64,000 nucleotides of DNA, from assembly GCF_048087625.1 (NCBI RefSeq), contig NZ_CP159805.1:806001-870000 (forward strand), read 5' to 3'. Below are positions 51,255-58,644 of the stretch, in pieces (position 1 is the stretch's first letter; each line of letters opens with the position of its first letter). Source of the stretch: Pseudothioglobus sp905182815 (lineage in GTDB: Bacteria > Pseudomonadota > Gammaproteobacteria > PS1 > Pseudothioglobaceae). The notes below the pieces were generated by a model, which saw only the letters and a program-made list of their open reading frames with translations, was not told the origin of the DNA and ran no database searches. A program made the position numbers and the translations under genes.

Positions 51255-53180
51255 CTTCGAATCTTTTTATTTGTCCTAACATTTTTGTTTTCAGCTGCCT
51301 ATGCAGATATTGAGGGAACGAATTTAAGAGGCAAAGATAATGCTTCAATTTGTAGTTGGTTTCAATTAGTTTCAGTTCCTCAAATTTATATTAATGAAGC
51401 CAAAAATAGAAGATTAACTTGTGGAAGTGATTCCAGGCTTATACCCAGGAATGCTTACGTTTCTGGCGATACTTGGCGTTGTAAATTTGGCTTTAGCAAA
51501 AGTGGAAATAGGTGTGTAAAGAAACCTACTGTAATAAAAACTCCCTCTAATGCTCACCAGGTTGGTTCTGGATGGATCTGTAATACAAACTATTACAGAG
51601 ATAATACAAAAACACTCTGCCTGAAGGTTCCTGCTAACTCTTATTCAAACTATAGTAGCAATATATTTCAATGTAACTCTGGCTTTTATAAAAGTGGAAA
51701 TAGGTGTGTAAAGAAATCTACTGCAATAAAAACTCCCTCTAATGCTCACCAGGTTGGTTCTGGATGGATCTGTAATACAAACTATTACAGAGATAATACA
51801 AAAACACTCTGCCTGAAGGTTCCTGCTAACTCTTATTCAAACTATAGTAGCAATATATTTCAATGTAACTCTGGCTTTTATAAAAGTGGAAATAGGTGTG
51901 TAAAAAAAACTAGTAGTAGTAAGAAAAAATGTCCAGGATCTTACTCTGCTTCTTGGACTAATTGCTATGGAACATACACCTCACAATCTGGAGTCAAATA
52001 TGTCGGTAACTTTGTTAAAGGTAATTTTAATGGGCAAGGAGTTATAACTTACTCGAGTGGTCAAAGATATGCTGGTGAATTTAAAGAAGACCAGAGACAT
52101 GGCAAAGGCACCTATACTTGGCCTGATGGAAAAAAATATGTCGGTGGATGGATAACAGGCGACAGGAGCGGTCAAGCTATTTCTACCTGGCCAAATGGCC
52201 AAAAGTATGTTGGAGAATACAGAGATGACAAGCGAAATGGGCAAGGAGTTTTAACGCTCGCAAGTGGCATTATTCAGCGAGGTCTTTTTAAGGATGGTAA
52301 ATTCCAAGAAGCTAATAAAGTTAAAACAACGAACAATTCTAATTCTAGTGGCAGTTCTAGCTCTGGTGATGATAATTCAGATGTTTGGATCGTACTTGTA
52401 ATAGCTTTTATTGTATTCTTATTCTTTAAGAGTAAATCTGATAAAAAGCCAAAACCTACTCCTAAACCTACTCCTACGCCTAAGCCAAAACCCACGCCTA
52501 AGCCAAAACCTACGCCTAAGCCAAAACCTACGCCTAAGCCAAAACCGACACCTAAGCCAAAACCGACACCTAAGCCAAAACCTACGCCCAAGCCTAATAC
52601 AAATAAAATTTTAGATGTTGGGAGGCGATTTAATCTTGTTTTAATGGAGCAAGGTTCAAATGAGTGGCTTGAGTGGAGACATACAGGTATTGGAGCCTCC
52701 GATGCTTCAACAATTAATGGTGATAATAAATTTCAATCACCCAAAGAGCTTCTTGATCAAAAAAAGAATAGAGTTAACACAATTCCAAATGAAAAAATGA
52801 TATTGGGCACTAAATTAGAACCAGAAGCTAGAAAGCTTTATATAGAAAAAACTGGTATTAATGTAAAGCCTCAATGTCTTCAGGATAAGCAATTCTCATG
52901 GCTTATTGCCAGTATGGATGGAATTTCAGATGACTTTAAACACATAGTTGAAATTAAATGTGGCGAGTCAGCTTATTGGCAAGCAAACAATGGAGTTGTT
53001 CCCGACTACTACTTTGGTCAACTCCAACATCAAATGATGATTACTGGGCTAGATGAGGTGGATTATTGGTGTTACTGGCCTGGGCAAAAGGGAATTCTTC
53101 AAAAGGTTAATAGAGATGATGAGTATATCAAAAAGCTATTTATTACGGAACAAAGCTTTATTAACGAATTAAATAATTAG
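51252..53180 (+). CDS. Periplasmic Cys-rich/MORN sensor fused through a membrane helix to a YqaJ-type nuclease
   Basis: 642 residues from ATT 51252. Signal peptide (1-18), Cys-rich module (about 25-235) that begins like the MutH/Sau3AI protein (CSWFxxxxVPQ, then LxCG), four or five MORN repeats (about 240-350), a membrane helix (about 377-393), a KPKPTP linker, and a YqaJ/lambda-exonuclease-like domain (about 460-642). Nuclease motifs are intact: WRHTGIGASDA, GTKLEPEAR, SMDGI, VEIKCG and YYFGQLQHQM, giving a D...E-x-K site. It heads a cassette with Hsp70 genes. No phage annealing protein is nearby, so recombination is not its obvious role. Confidence 0.85.
   Translation: MLRIFLFVLTFLFSAAYADIEGTNLRGKDNASICSWFQLVSVPQIYINEAKNRRLTCGSDSRLIPRNAYVSGDTWRCKFGFSKSGNRCVKKPTVIKTPSNAHQVGSGWICNTNYYRDNTKTLCLKVPANSYSNYSSNIFQCNSGFYKSGNRCVKKSTAIKTPSNAHQVGSGWICNTNYYRDNTKTLCLKVPANSYSNYSSNIFQCNSGFYKSGNRCVKKTSSSKKKCPGSYSASWTNCYGTYTSQSGVKYVGNFVKGNFNGQGVITYSSGQRYAGEFKEDQRHGKGTYTWPDGKKYVGGWITGDRSGQAISTWPNGQKYVGEYRDDKRNGQGVLTLASGIIQRGLFKDGKFQEANKVKTTNNSNSSGSSSSGDDNSDVWIVLVIAFIVFLFFKSKSDKKPKPTPKPTPTPKPKPTPKPKPTPKPKPTPKPKPTPKPKPTPKPKPTPKPNTNKILDVGRRFNLVLMEQGSNEWLEWRHTGIGASDASTINGDNKFQSPKELLDQKKNRVNTIPNEKMILGTKLEPEARKLYIEKTGINVKPQCLQDKQFSWLIASMDGISDDFKHIVEIKCGESAYWQANNGVVPDYYFGQLQHQMMITGLDEVDYWCYWPGQKGILQKVNRDDEYIKKLFITEQSFINELNN
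51533..51908 (+). repeat. Two tandem copies of a 192-bp coding repeat
   Basis: The unit starting at 51533 recurs at 51725 with almost no differences over about 180 bases, and partial similarity extends upstream to about 51497. Each unit encodes 64 residues of the Cys-rich periplasmic region with six cysteines-type spacing. Near-identity at silent sites implies a recent duplication. Confidence 0.85.
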
Positions 53181-53242
53181 TTGTTATATTTTAGTTTTAG
53201 GTTCATAATGAAATATATTCAATTTGTAAGTATTTAATTTTT

Positions 53243-54943
53243 ATGAATAATTCAAAAAAAAATAAGAATAAATTAAAAACTCCAAAAGAAGTTGAAGCCC
53301 CTAAGTCAAAGGCTGATGAGTCAAAAGTTGAAAAGGAAAGCTCTAAAGATACAGAGTCATTATTAGATAAAAATAACTTTCAAAACTATTTAATTGGATT
53401 TATATTAATTGCAATATTGATTGGGATTTTTGTGTTTGCGTACACTACTTCAAATGATAATTCAGATCCATCAATACTAACACCAAATAATAACATATCT
53501 CTTGAAGATGGTATGCGCGCTGCAAAACTTGCATCTCAAGAAATGATGGCAGAAATAAAAGCAGAGATGCCAGTGCTACCTCCAATGGATGGTCCAAGCT
53601 CTTCAATACCAGATGCAGGGCAGGAGACATCTGCTGAAGATTCTAAGGCAGTAAAAAGTAATTTTCTGAATTCACCTACCACATTGCTAATAATCCTATC
53701 ATTATTGACATTGATCTCAATTTCACTTTCTTTTTGGCTTTATTACTGGAGGAAATTAAGTATTGCTGGAAAAGAAATTATGGTTCCTGAAAAATTTGAG
53801 AAGAGTATAAAAAGTCTTAATAAGTCCTCAAAAGAGAGCACTTCTATTATTCAAAATGCACTAGATAATCAAACTGCTGCTTTAAAAAGTTCTAGAACAA
53901 TATCAGATAATACTAATGATGAAATAGCCAGAATTTCAGAAATAATTACACATTTGCATAGCGCTCTTGAAAAGAAAGACGAGGAAATGGAAAGGTTTAA
54001 AAAGGGTTACGATGCTGATATTTATAAGCAATTTTTATTAAGATTTACTAAAGTTGACAGAGTTCTTAAAGAGTACATTGATGATGGAGAGATAGACTTA
54101 GATGGCTTAGGGGACATACAGGAGGAAATGGAGGAAGCTCTTCTAGAGTGCAGAGTCGAATCTTTTTCTCCAGAAGTTGGAGTAGATTATAAAGCTCAAG
54201 ATAATATCGCAGATAACCCTAAAAAAATACCAACAACTGATAAAAGTCAACACGAAACAGTAGCTGAAGTTTTACAGATGGGCTATGTTAGAAAATGTGA
54301 AGATTCAAGCATTGAAGTAATTTCCAAAGCAAAAGTAAAGGTTTATGATTTCGCTGAGTCAGAAAAAAATGATGAATCAAATGCGGTTAACAATGATGAA
54401 TCAAATGCGGTTAACAATGATGAATCAAATGCGGTTAACAATGATGAATCAAATGCGGTTAACAATGATGAATCAAATGCGGTTAACAATGATGAATCAA
54501 ATGCGGTTAACAATGATGAATCAAATGCGGTTAACAATGATGAATCAAATGCGGTTAACAATGATGAATCAAATGCGGTTAACAATGATGAATCAAATGC
54601 GGTTAACAATGATGAATCAAATGCGGTTAACAATGATGAATCAAATGCGGTTAACAATGATGAATCAAATGCGGTTAACAATGATGAATCAAATGCGGTT
54701 AACAATGATGAATCAAATGCGGTTAACAATGATGAATCAAATGCGGTTAATGATAGTGATATTTTAAGCCTTCTAGAAATAGATCCAACTTTGAGTAATA
54801 ATGAAATTTTAGGTCAACTCGACAAAGAATTTTCTAAATTGAATAATCGGCTTCATTCTTTAATTGATGGTGAAGAAAAGAATAATGCAAATCAAAGGAT
54901 AGAACTAATTAATCAAGCTAAAAAAATATATGAATCAAAATAG
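53243..54943 (+). CDS. Two-helix membrane protein with coiled coil, NDESNAVN repeats and C-terminal J-like domain
   Basis: 566 residues. A Lys-rich cytoplasmic start, membrane helix (about 46-68), a 78-residue outer loop, second helix (about 146-168), a coiled coil (about 180-290), sixteen NDESNAVN repeats (376-503) and a C-terminal segment (506-566) that aligns gap-free with the start of a J domain but has NNR in place of HPD. The same C-terminal segment ends the TerB protein two genes on. It may recruit the adjacent Hsp70 to the membrane. Family otherwise unknown. Confidence 0.7.
   Translation: MNNSKKNKNKLKTPKEVEAPKSKADESKVEKESSKDTESLLDKNNFQNYLIGFILIAILIGIFVFAYTTSNDNSDPSILTPNNNISLEDGMRAAKLASQEMMAEIKAEMPVLPPMDGPSSSIPDAGQETSAEDSKAVKSNFLNSPTTLLIILSLLTLISISLSFWLYYWRKLSIAGKEIMVPEKFEKSIKSLNKSSKESTSIIQNALDNQTAALKSSRTISDNTNDEIARISEIITHLHSALEKKDEEMERFKKGYDADIYKQFLLRFTKVDRVLKEYIDDGEIDLDGLGDIQEEMEEALLECRVESFSPEVGVDYKAQDNIADNPKKIPTTDKSQHETVAEVLQMGYVRKCEDSSIEVISKAKVKVYDFAESEKNDESNAVNNDESNAVNNDESNAVNNDESNAVNNDESNAVNNDESNAVNNDESNAVNNDESNAVNNDESNAVNNDESNAVNNDESNAVNNDESNAVNNDESNAVNNDESNAVNNDESNAVNNDESNAVNDSDILSLLEIDPTLSNNEILGQLDKEFSKLNNRLHSLIDGEEKNNANQRIELINQAKKIYESK
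54368..54751 (+). repeat. Sixteen perfect 24-bp tandem repeats
   Basis: The 24-bp unit AATGATGAATCAAATGCGGT plus TAAC is repeated 16 times without change except in the last two bases of the final copy. It encodes NDESNAVN. The complete lack of drift implies recent expansion; length is likely to vary by slippage. Confidence 0.95.
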
Positions 54944-54968
54944 AACAACAATATAAAGGAGTGAGAAT

Positions 54969-56450
54969 ATGTCAGCATTTATTGGAATAGATCTTGGAAC
55001 TACATACTCTGCAATATCAACCATTGATGAGCATGGTATACCAAAAATTATAAATAACAGTGAAGGTCAAAATATTACCCCATCATGCATATGGATAAAG
55101 GATGACAAACAATATTTAGTTGGAGAAGAGGCAAGAAAGGAATTGGGCATAAACAAGAATGTTATTGCAAGATTTAAAAGGGACATGGGAACTAAAGAAA
55201 AATACACTGTTAGGGGCCAAGACTTTACTCCAACTGATTGTAGCGCTCTTGTCTTAAAAAAACTATTTCAAGACGCTCAGAAAGAGGTTGGAGACATTGG
55301 AGAGACAGTTGTCACTATTCCTGCAAATTTTAATAATGAAGCACGTGCTGAAACCCTTAAAGCAGCCAAGGAAGCTGGCTTAAATGTCAAGAATATTGTT
55401 GATGAGCCGACTGCTGCAGCACTCTATTATGCATTTAAAGGGGGTGTTGAGTTAAAAGGTCATTTTGCAGTATTTGATTTGGGAGGAGGTACATTTGATA
55501 TTTCTTTAATAAAGGTTGATCAGCAAAATATTAATGTTTTAGCGTCTGAAGGTGTACAAAAGCTTGGCGGTGATGACTTTGATACTATCTTGCAGAAAAT
55601 AGTTAGAAAAAAATTTAAAGAGGAGCATGAAGAAGTCGTTGATGGACAAGACTATACAAAAACTGATGCAGAAGAAGATAAGAAATCTTTATCTAAAAGA
55701 GACAGCTTAAAGGTTAGATTTAACAAAAAACGTGTAAGTGTCACAAGAGCAGAGTTTGAGGAAAAAATTTCATCTCTTGTCATGCAAACCGAAATGGTTT
55801 GTGAGTCCATCCTTGCAGATCAGAATTTAACTGCGACAGACCTGGAGGCGGTTTTCATGGTGGGTGGAAGTACTAGAATTCCATTAGTTCAGCAAGCAGT
55901 AGAAAGAGTCTTTAAACAAAAGCCAACACAGTCTGTCAATGTTGATGAAGCAGTGGTTTTAGGCGCATCTTTATACGCTGCTTTCAAGGGAGATCAATCA
56001 AAACTAACAAAAGTACAAAAAGCTTCTGTAAATAGGATTAAGGTTACCGATGTATGTCCTTCATATTTTGGTACATTTTATCTTGGAGAGGATCACCAAC
56101 AACTAGTTTCAATTATTATTGAAAAAAATACTCCTCGACCGTGTTCAGTCACACAATCTTTTTATACCACCCATGAAGGTCAGGAAGGGATTGATTGCTC
56201 TATCACATCTGCTAATACGCCAGAGACTGATCCTAGTTTTGTTAGACTATTGAAAGACGAAACTTTAAAATTGCCAGCTGGAAGGCCAGCTAATATGGAG
56301 ATTCAAGTCACCTATTCTTTTGACGAGAACGGAGTTATGCTCGCCTCATTTTTGGATGTTGAGTCTGGGAAAAAAACCGATATTAAGATTGGTGAAATTG
56401 ATGCAAGCCCAGCAGAAAAAAATAAAATTGATGCATTTACGGTAGATTAG
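54969..56450 (+). CDS. Lidless Hsp70 (DnaK-like) chaperone
   Basis: 493 residues. The ATPase domain has all three nucleotide motifs: GIDLGTTYS (6-14), FDLGGGTFDISL (about 168-179) and MVGGSTRIPLV (about 297). A short beta substrate domain (about 355-493, beginning VTDVCPSYFG) follows, but no helical lid. It is the third gene of the cassette and is followed by TerB after one base. It shares a perfect 334-bp stretch with the permuted Hsp70 at 58645-60243. It is not HscA or housekeeping DnaK. Confidence 0.9.
   Translation: MSAFIGIDLGTTYSAISTIDEHGIPKIINNSEGQNITPSCIWIKDDKQYLVGEEARKELGINKNVIARFKRDMGTKEKYTVRGQDFTPTDCSALVLKKLFQDAQKEVGDIGETVVTIPANFNNEARAETLKAAKEAGLNVKNIVDEPTAAALYYAFKGGVELKGHFAVFDLGGGTFDISLIKVDQQNINVLASEGVQKLGGDDFDTILQKIVRKKFKEEHEEVVDGQDYTKTDAEEDKKSLSKRDSLKVRFNKKRVSVTRAEFEEKISSLVMQTEMVCESILADQNLTATDLEAVFMVGGSTRIPLVQQAVERVFKQKPTQSVNVDEAVVLGASLYAAFKGDQSKLTKVQKASVNRIKVTDVCPSYFGTFYLGEDHQQLVSIIIEKNTPRPCSVTQSFYTTHEGQEGIDCSITSANTPETDPSFVRLLKDETLKLPAGRPANMEIQVTYSFDENGVMLASFLDVESGKKTDIKIGEIDASPAEKNKIDAFTVD
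54996..55329 (+). repeat. 334-bp perfect inverted repeat, left arm
   Basis: Identical, in reverse orientation, to 59409-59742. It covers the start of the ATPase domain of both Hsp70 genes. Flanking parts of the genes are clearly diverged, so this block was homogenised recently by gene conversion. Confidence 0.95.
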
Positions 56451-56451
56451 A

Positions 56452-57567
56452 ATGGGATTCTTTTCAGCTTTATTTGGAGGCGGATCATCACTAGGTGATC
56501 TTCAGATTCGTGTTGTTGAAAAACAATTAGATGAAGTCACTGGCTATGAAGTTCAATGCAAGGGCTTAATGCCGGTATATACTCAGAAAACGGTTGGATT
56601 TATAACCTCGATTATTTGTAAAGATGAAAAAGGAGAATGGTCTCCTGTTTTATCGATGCTTGATTTTAACCAAGAAGACTCTTCTTCTGCTTATCAATCT
56701 ATTTTGGATCTTGGTGAAATTCCTGGATCAGTTGGCTATGAAAATTGGGTAGGTATTGCAATGTTTTTCCCTGATATGCTTCAACCTTCATATGGAGGAA
56801 ATCAAACACTAGGGATTGTTGTGAGGTTGGTTGATATGAATGATATGCCTTCAGTCTTCCTTGGCTTTGCTCCTCGCTCAGAGTCCATTTGGACAGAATC
56901 CGTTAATTTTGAGTATAACTTTGATGAAAAGGGTTACAGAGAAGAGCAGGTTGATAAAGATGAATCTAGGGCTTTATCTATAAAATTAGGGGTAGCTGTT
57001 GCGCTTGTAGATGATGACTTTGATGACACTGAGGGTGCTGTATTAAAGAAATGGATTAAAAAAATTATTGCTCCATACTCTGACGATAAACAAGAAGAGC
57101 TCAAAGAGCTTTATAACAAAGCTTTAAAAGAATCCTATAAATTAGAAAAATCTGGAAATTTAGATTTAGAGGATATATGTAAAAAAATGAATAAAATTGC
57201 TGACAAAGCTCAAAAACATGAAGCTTTGGAGTTAGTCAATGAGGTTATGGCTGCTGATTCTAAGATACTTGAAAGTGAAACAAAGTTAATTAACTATATT
57301 TGTGAGTTGCTTAATATTGATCCAGTTGAAGCAGAAAAAATTAGAGACAAACAGCTCATTAAGTTAAAGCCTACCACTGGGAATATTGACGTTGAGAGCC
57401 TATTAGGCTTAGACCCAACCTGGAGTAATAGTAAAATTTTAGGCCATCTAGGTAAAGAGTTTACTAAATGGAATGGCCGAATGAATTCACTCCAAGATGG
57501 TGAAGAAAAAGACAACGCTCAGCAAATGCTCGACTTGATTGGAGAAACTCGAAAAAAATATGTCTGA
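56452..57567 (+). CDS. TerB-domain protein with C-terminal J-like domain
   Basis: 371 residues. An N-terminal beta-rich domain (about 1-155) with no family I recognise, a TerB-like helical domain (about 175-290; GVAVALVDDDFDDTEG, then ESETKLINYICELLNI), and a J-like domain (about 312-371, LLGLDPTWSN) with NGR instead of HPD. The TerB plus J order recalls DjlA. One base after the Hsp70 gene and overlapping the protease gene by 8 bases, so it is probably the Hsp70 partner. Confidence 0.8.
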   Translation: MGFFSALFGGGSSLGDLQIRVVEKQLDEVTGYEVQCKGLMPVYTQKTVGFITSIICKDEKGEWSPVLSMLDFNQEDSSSAYQSILDLGEIPGSVGYENWVGIAMFFPDMLQPSYGGNQTLGIVVRLVDMNDMPSVFLGFAPRSESIWTESVNFEYNFDEKGYREEQVDKDESRALSIKLGVAVALVDDDFDDTEGAVLKKWIKKIIAPYSDDKQEELKELYNKALKESYKLEKSGNLDLEDICKKMNKIADKAQKHEALELVNEVMAADSKILESETKLINYICELLNIDPVEAEKIRDKQLIKLKPTTGNIDVESLLGLDPTWSNSKILGHLGKEFTKWNGRMNSLQDGEEKDNAQQMLDLIGETRKKYV

Positions 57568-58630
57568 TGAACTTTCAAGAGTTAGGATTTTTGCGAAAAC
57601 TGTTCGTTATTCAGGTGATAAGCTAAGAGCGAAAGGCTCAATTAAAAGAAGCAATGACGAAAAAAATTCATTTTTTTCAATGAATTCTATGCTTATAAAT
57701 CCTCTTGTTACCCCCGTTATTTCAAAATCAATTGAAAATGTTATCAACAGGCTTCAGATTCCACATGAGTCTGTTAAGGCCTATGTATACGCATCCTCAG
57801 ATATTCAAGCTGAATGTCACGCTGGTGATGATGTTGATTGCATTATTCGCCTATCTTCAGGATTAATTGATATTTTAGAAGATAAAGAAATTGAGTTTGT
57901 TGTTGGCCATGAAATTGGACATTTTATTTATGCTCATGGGTCAGCAATTGCTTCAAATCGCAGTGAAAGTCTAGAGTTTTCGATTCAACAAAGAGCTCAA
58001 GAAATCTCTGCTGACAGAATTGGCTTACTTGCATGTGGCTCTCTAGATCACTCTATTAGAGCAATGATGAAAACAATGTCTGGCCTGTCATCTAAATATT
58101 TAAAATTTAATATTGGAGCCTTCTTGTCCCAACTTTCAAATACAGAAAAGTTCAAATCTCAGATTGATAGCAACTCTTCCCACCCCTCAATTCTTGTTAG
58201 ATGCCGTGCTTTATTATGGTTTTCAATGTCTGAGACATTTAAAAGTGGTGAACAAAATTATCAACCAAATGAAGTTGCAAAACTGAACAAGAAAATTAAA
58301 GATGACATTGATAAATTTGTTGACTCTATAGCTCGTGAAAGGATAAATACATTAAAAAAAGATGTAGCATTATGGCTGTGTGCTGCAAAAATTATTGAGG
58401 ATAATGCCTTTAATAGTAATGAACAACAGATCTTTAATGAAATGTTCGGTCAAGAGTTATTGGATAAACTTAAAAACTTCTTATCTGGACACCAAGACGC
58501 ATCATCAGTTCAAAAAAGCGTCTCCGAGAAGCTTGATGCTGCTGTCAGAAATTTACAGGGTGAAATACCAGTATCATTTGAAAATGAAATGGCAGTTTTA
58601 GAGAAAGAAATTAGTTCTAATTTTGTTTAA
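57560..58630 (+). CDS. M48-like zinc metallopeptidase, soluble
   Basis: 356 residues starting at ATG 57560, 8 bases inside the TerB gene. The zinc site VGHEIGHFIYAHG (HEXXH) and the downstream EISADRIG third ligand are typical of M48 peptidases. No membrane helix is evident, unlike the protease at 13965. Last plus-strand gene of the Hsp70 cassette; it may degrade substrates handed over by the chaperone. Confidence 0.85.
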   Translation: MSDELSRVRIFAKTVRYSGDKLRAKGSIKRSNDEKNSFFSMNSMLINPLVTPVISKSIENVINRLQIPHESVKAYVYASSDIQAECHAGDDVDCIIRLSSGLIDILEDKEIEFVVGHEIGHFIYAHGSAIASNRSESLEFSIQQRAQEISADRIGLLACGSLDHSIRAMMKTMSGLSSKYLKFNIGAFLSQLSNTEKFKSQIDSNSSHPSILVRCRALLWFSMSETFKSGEQNYQPNEVAKLNKKIKDDIDKFVDSIARERINTLKKDVALWLCAAKIIEDNAFNSNEQQIFNEMFGQELLDKLKNFLSGHQDASSVQKSVSEKLDAAVRNLQGEIPVSFENEMAVLEKEISSNFV

Positions 58631-58644
58631 GACTTTGCCTAAAG

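Noticed and set aside
52274..52591. Minus-strand Gly/Val repeat frame
   Set aside because: Shadow of the KPKPTP linker coding repeat in the YqaJ-type gene.
51252..53180. Phage recombination module based on the YqaJ domain
   Set aside because: No annealing protein, integrase or structural phage gene is nearby, and the exported sensor and membrane helix do not fit a phage exonuclease.
54368..54751. Possible CRISPR array
   Set aside because: The 24-bp units are directly joined with no spacers, lie in frame in a coding region, and no cas gene is in the window.
54343..54767. Open frames of about 130-140 residues on both strands over the 24-bp repeats
   Set aside because: A 24-bp repeat keeps all frames free of stops if one unit is; these are by-products of the repeat inside the real plus-strand gene.
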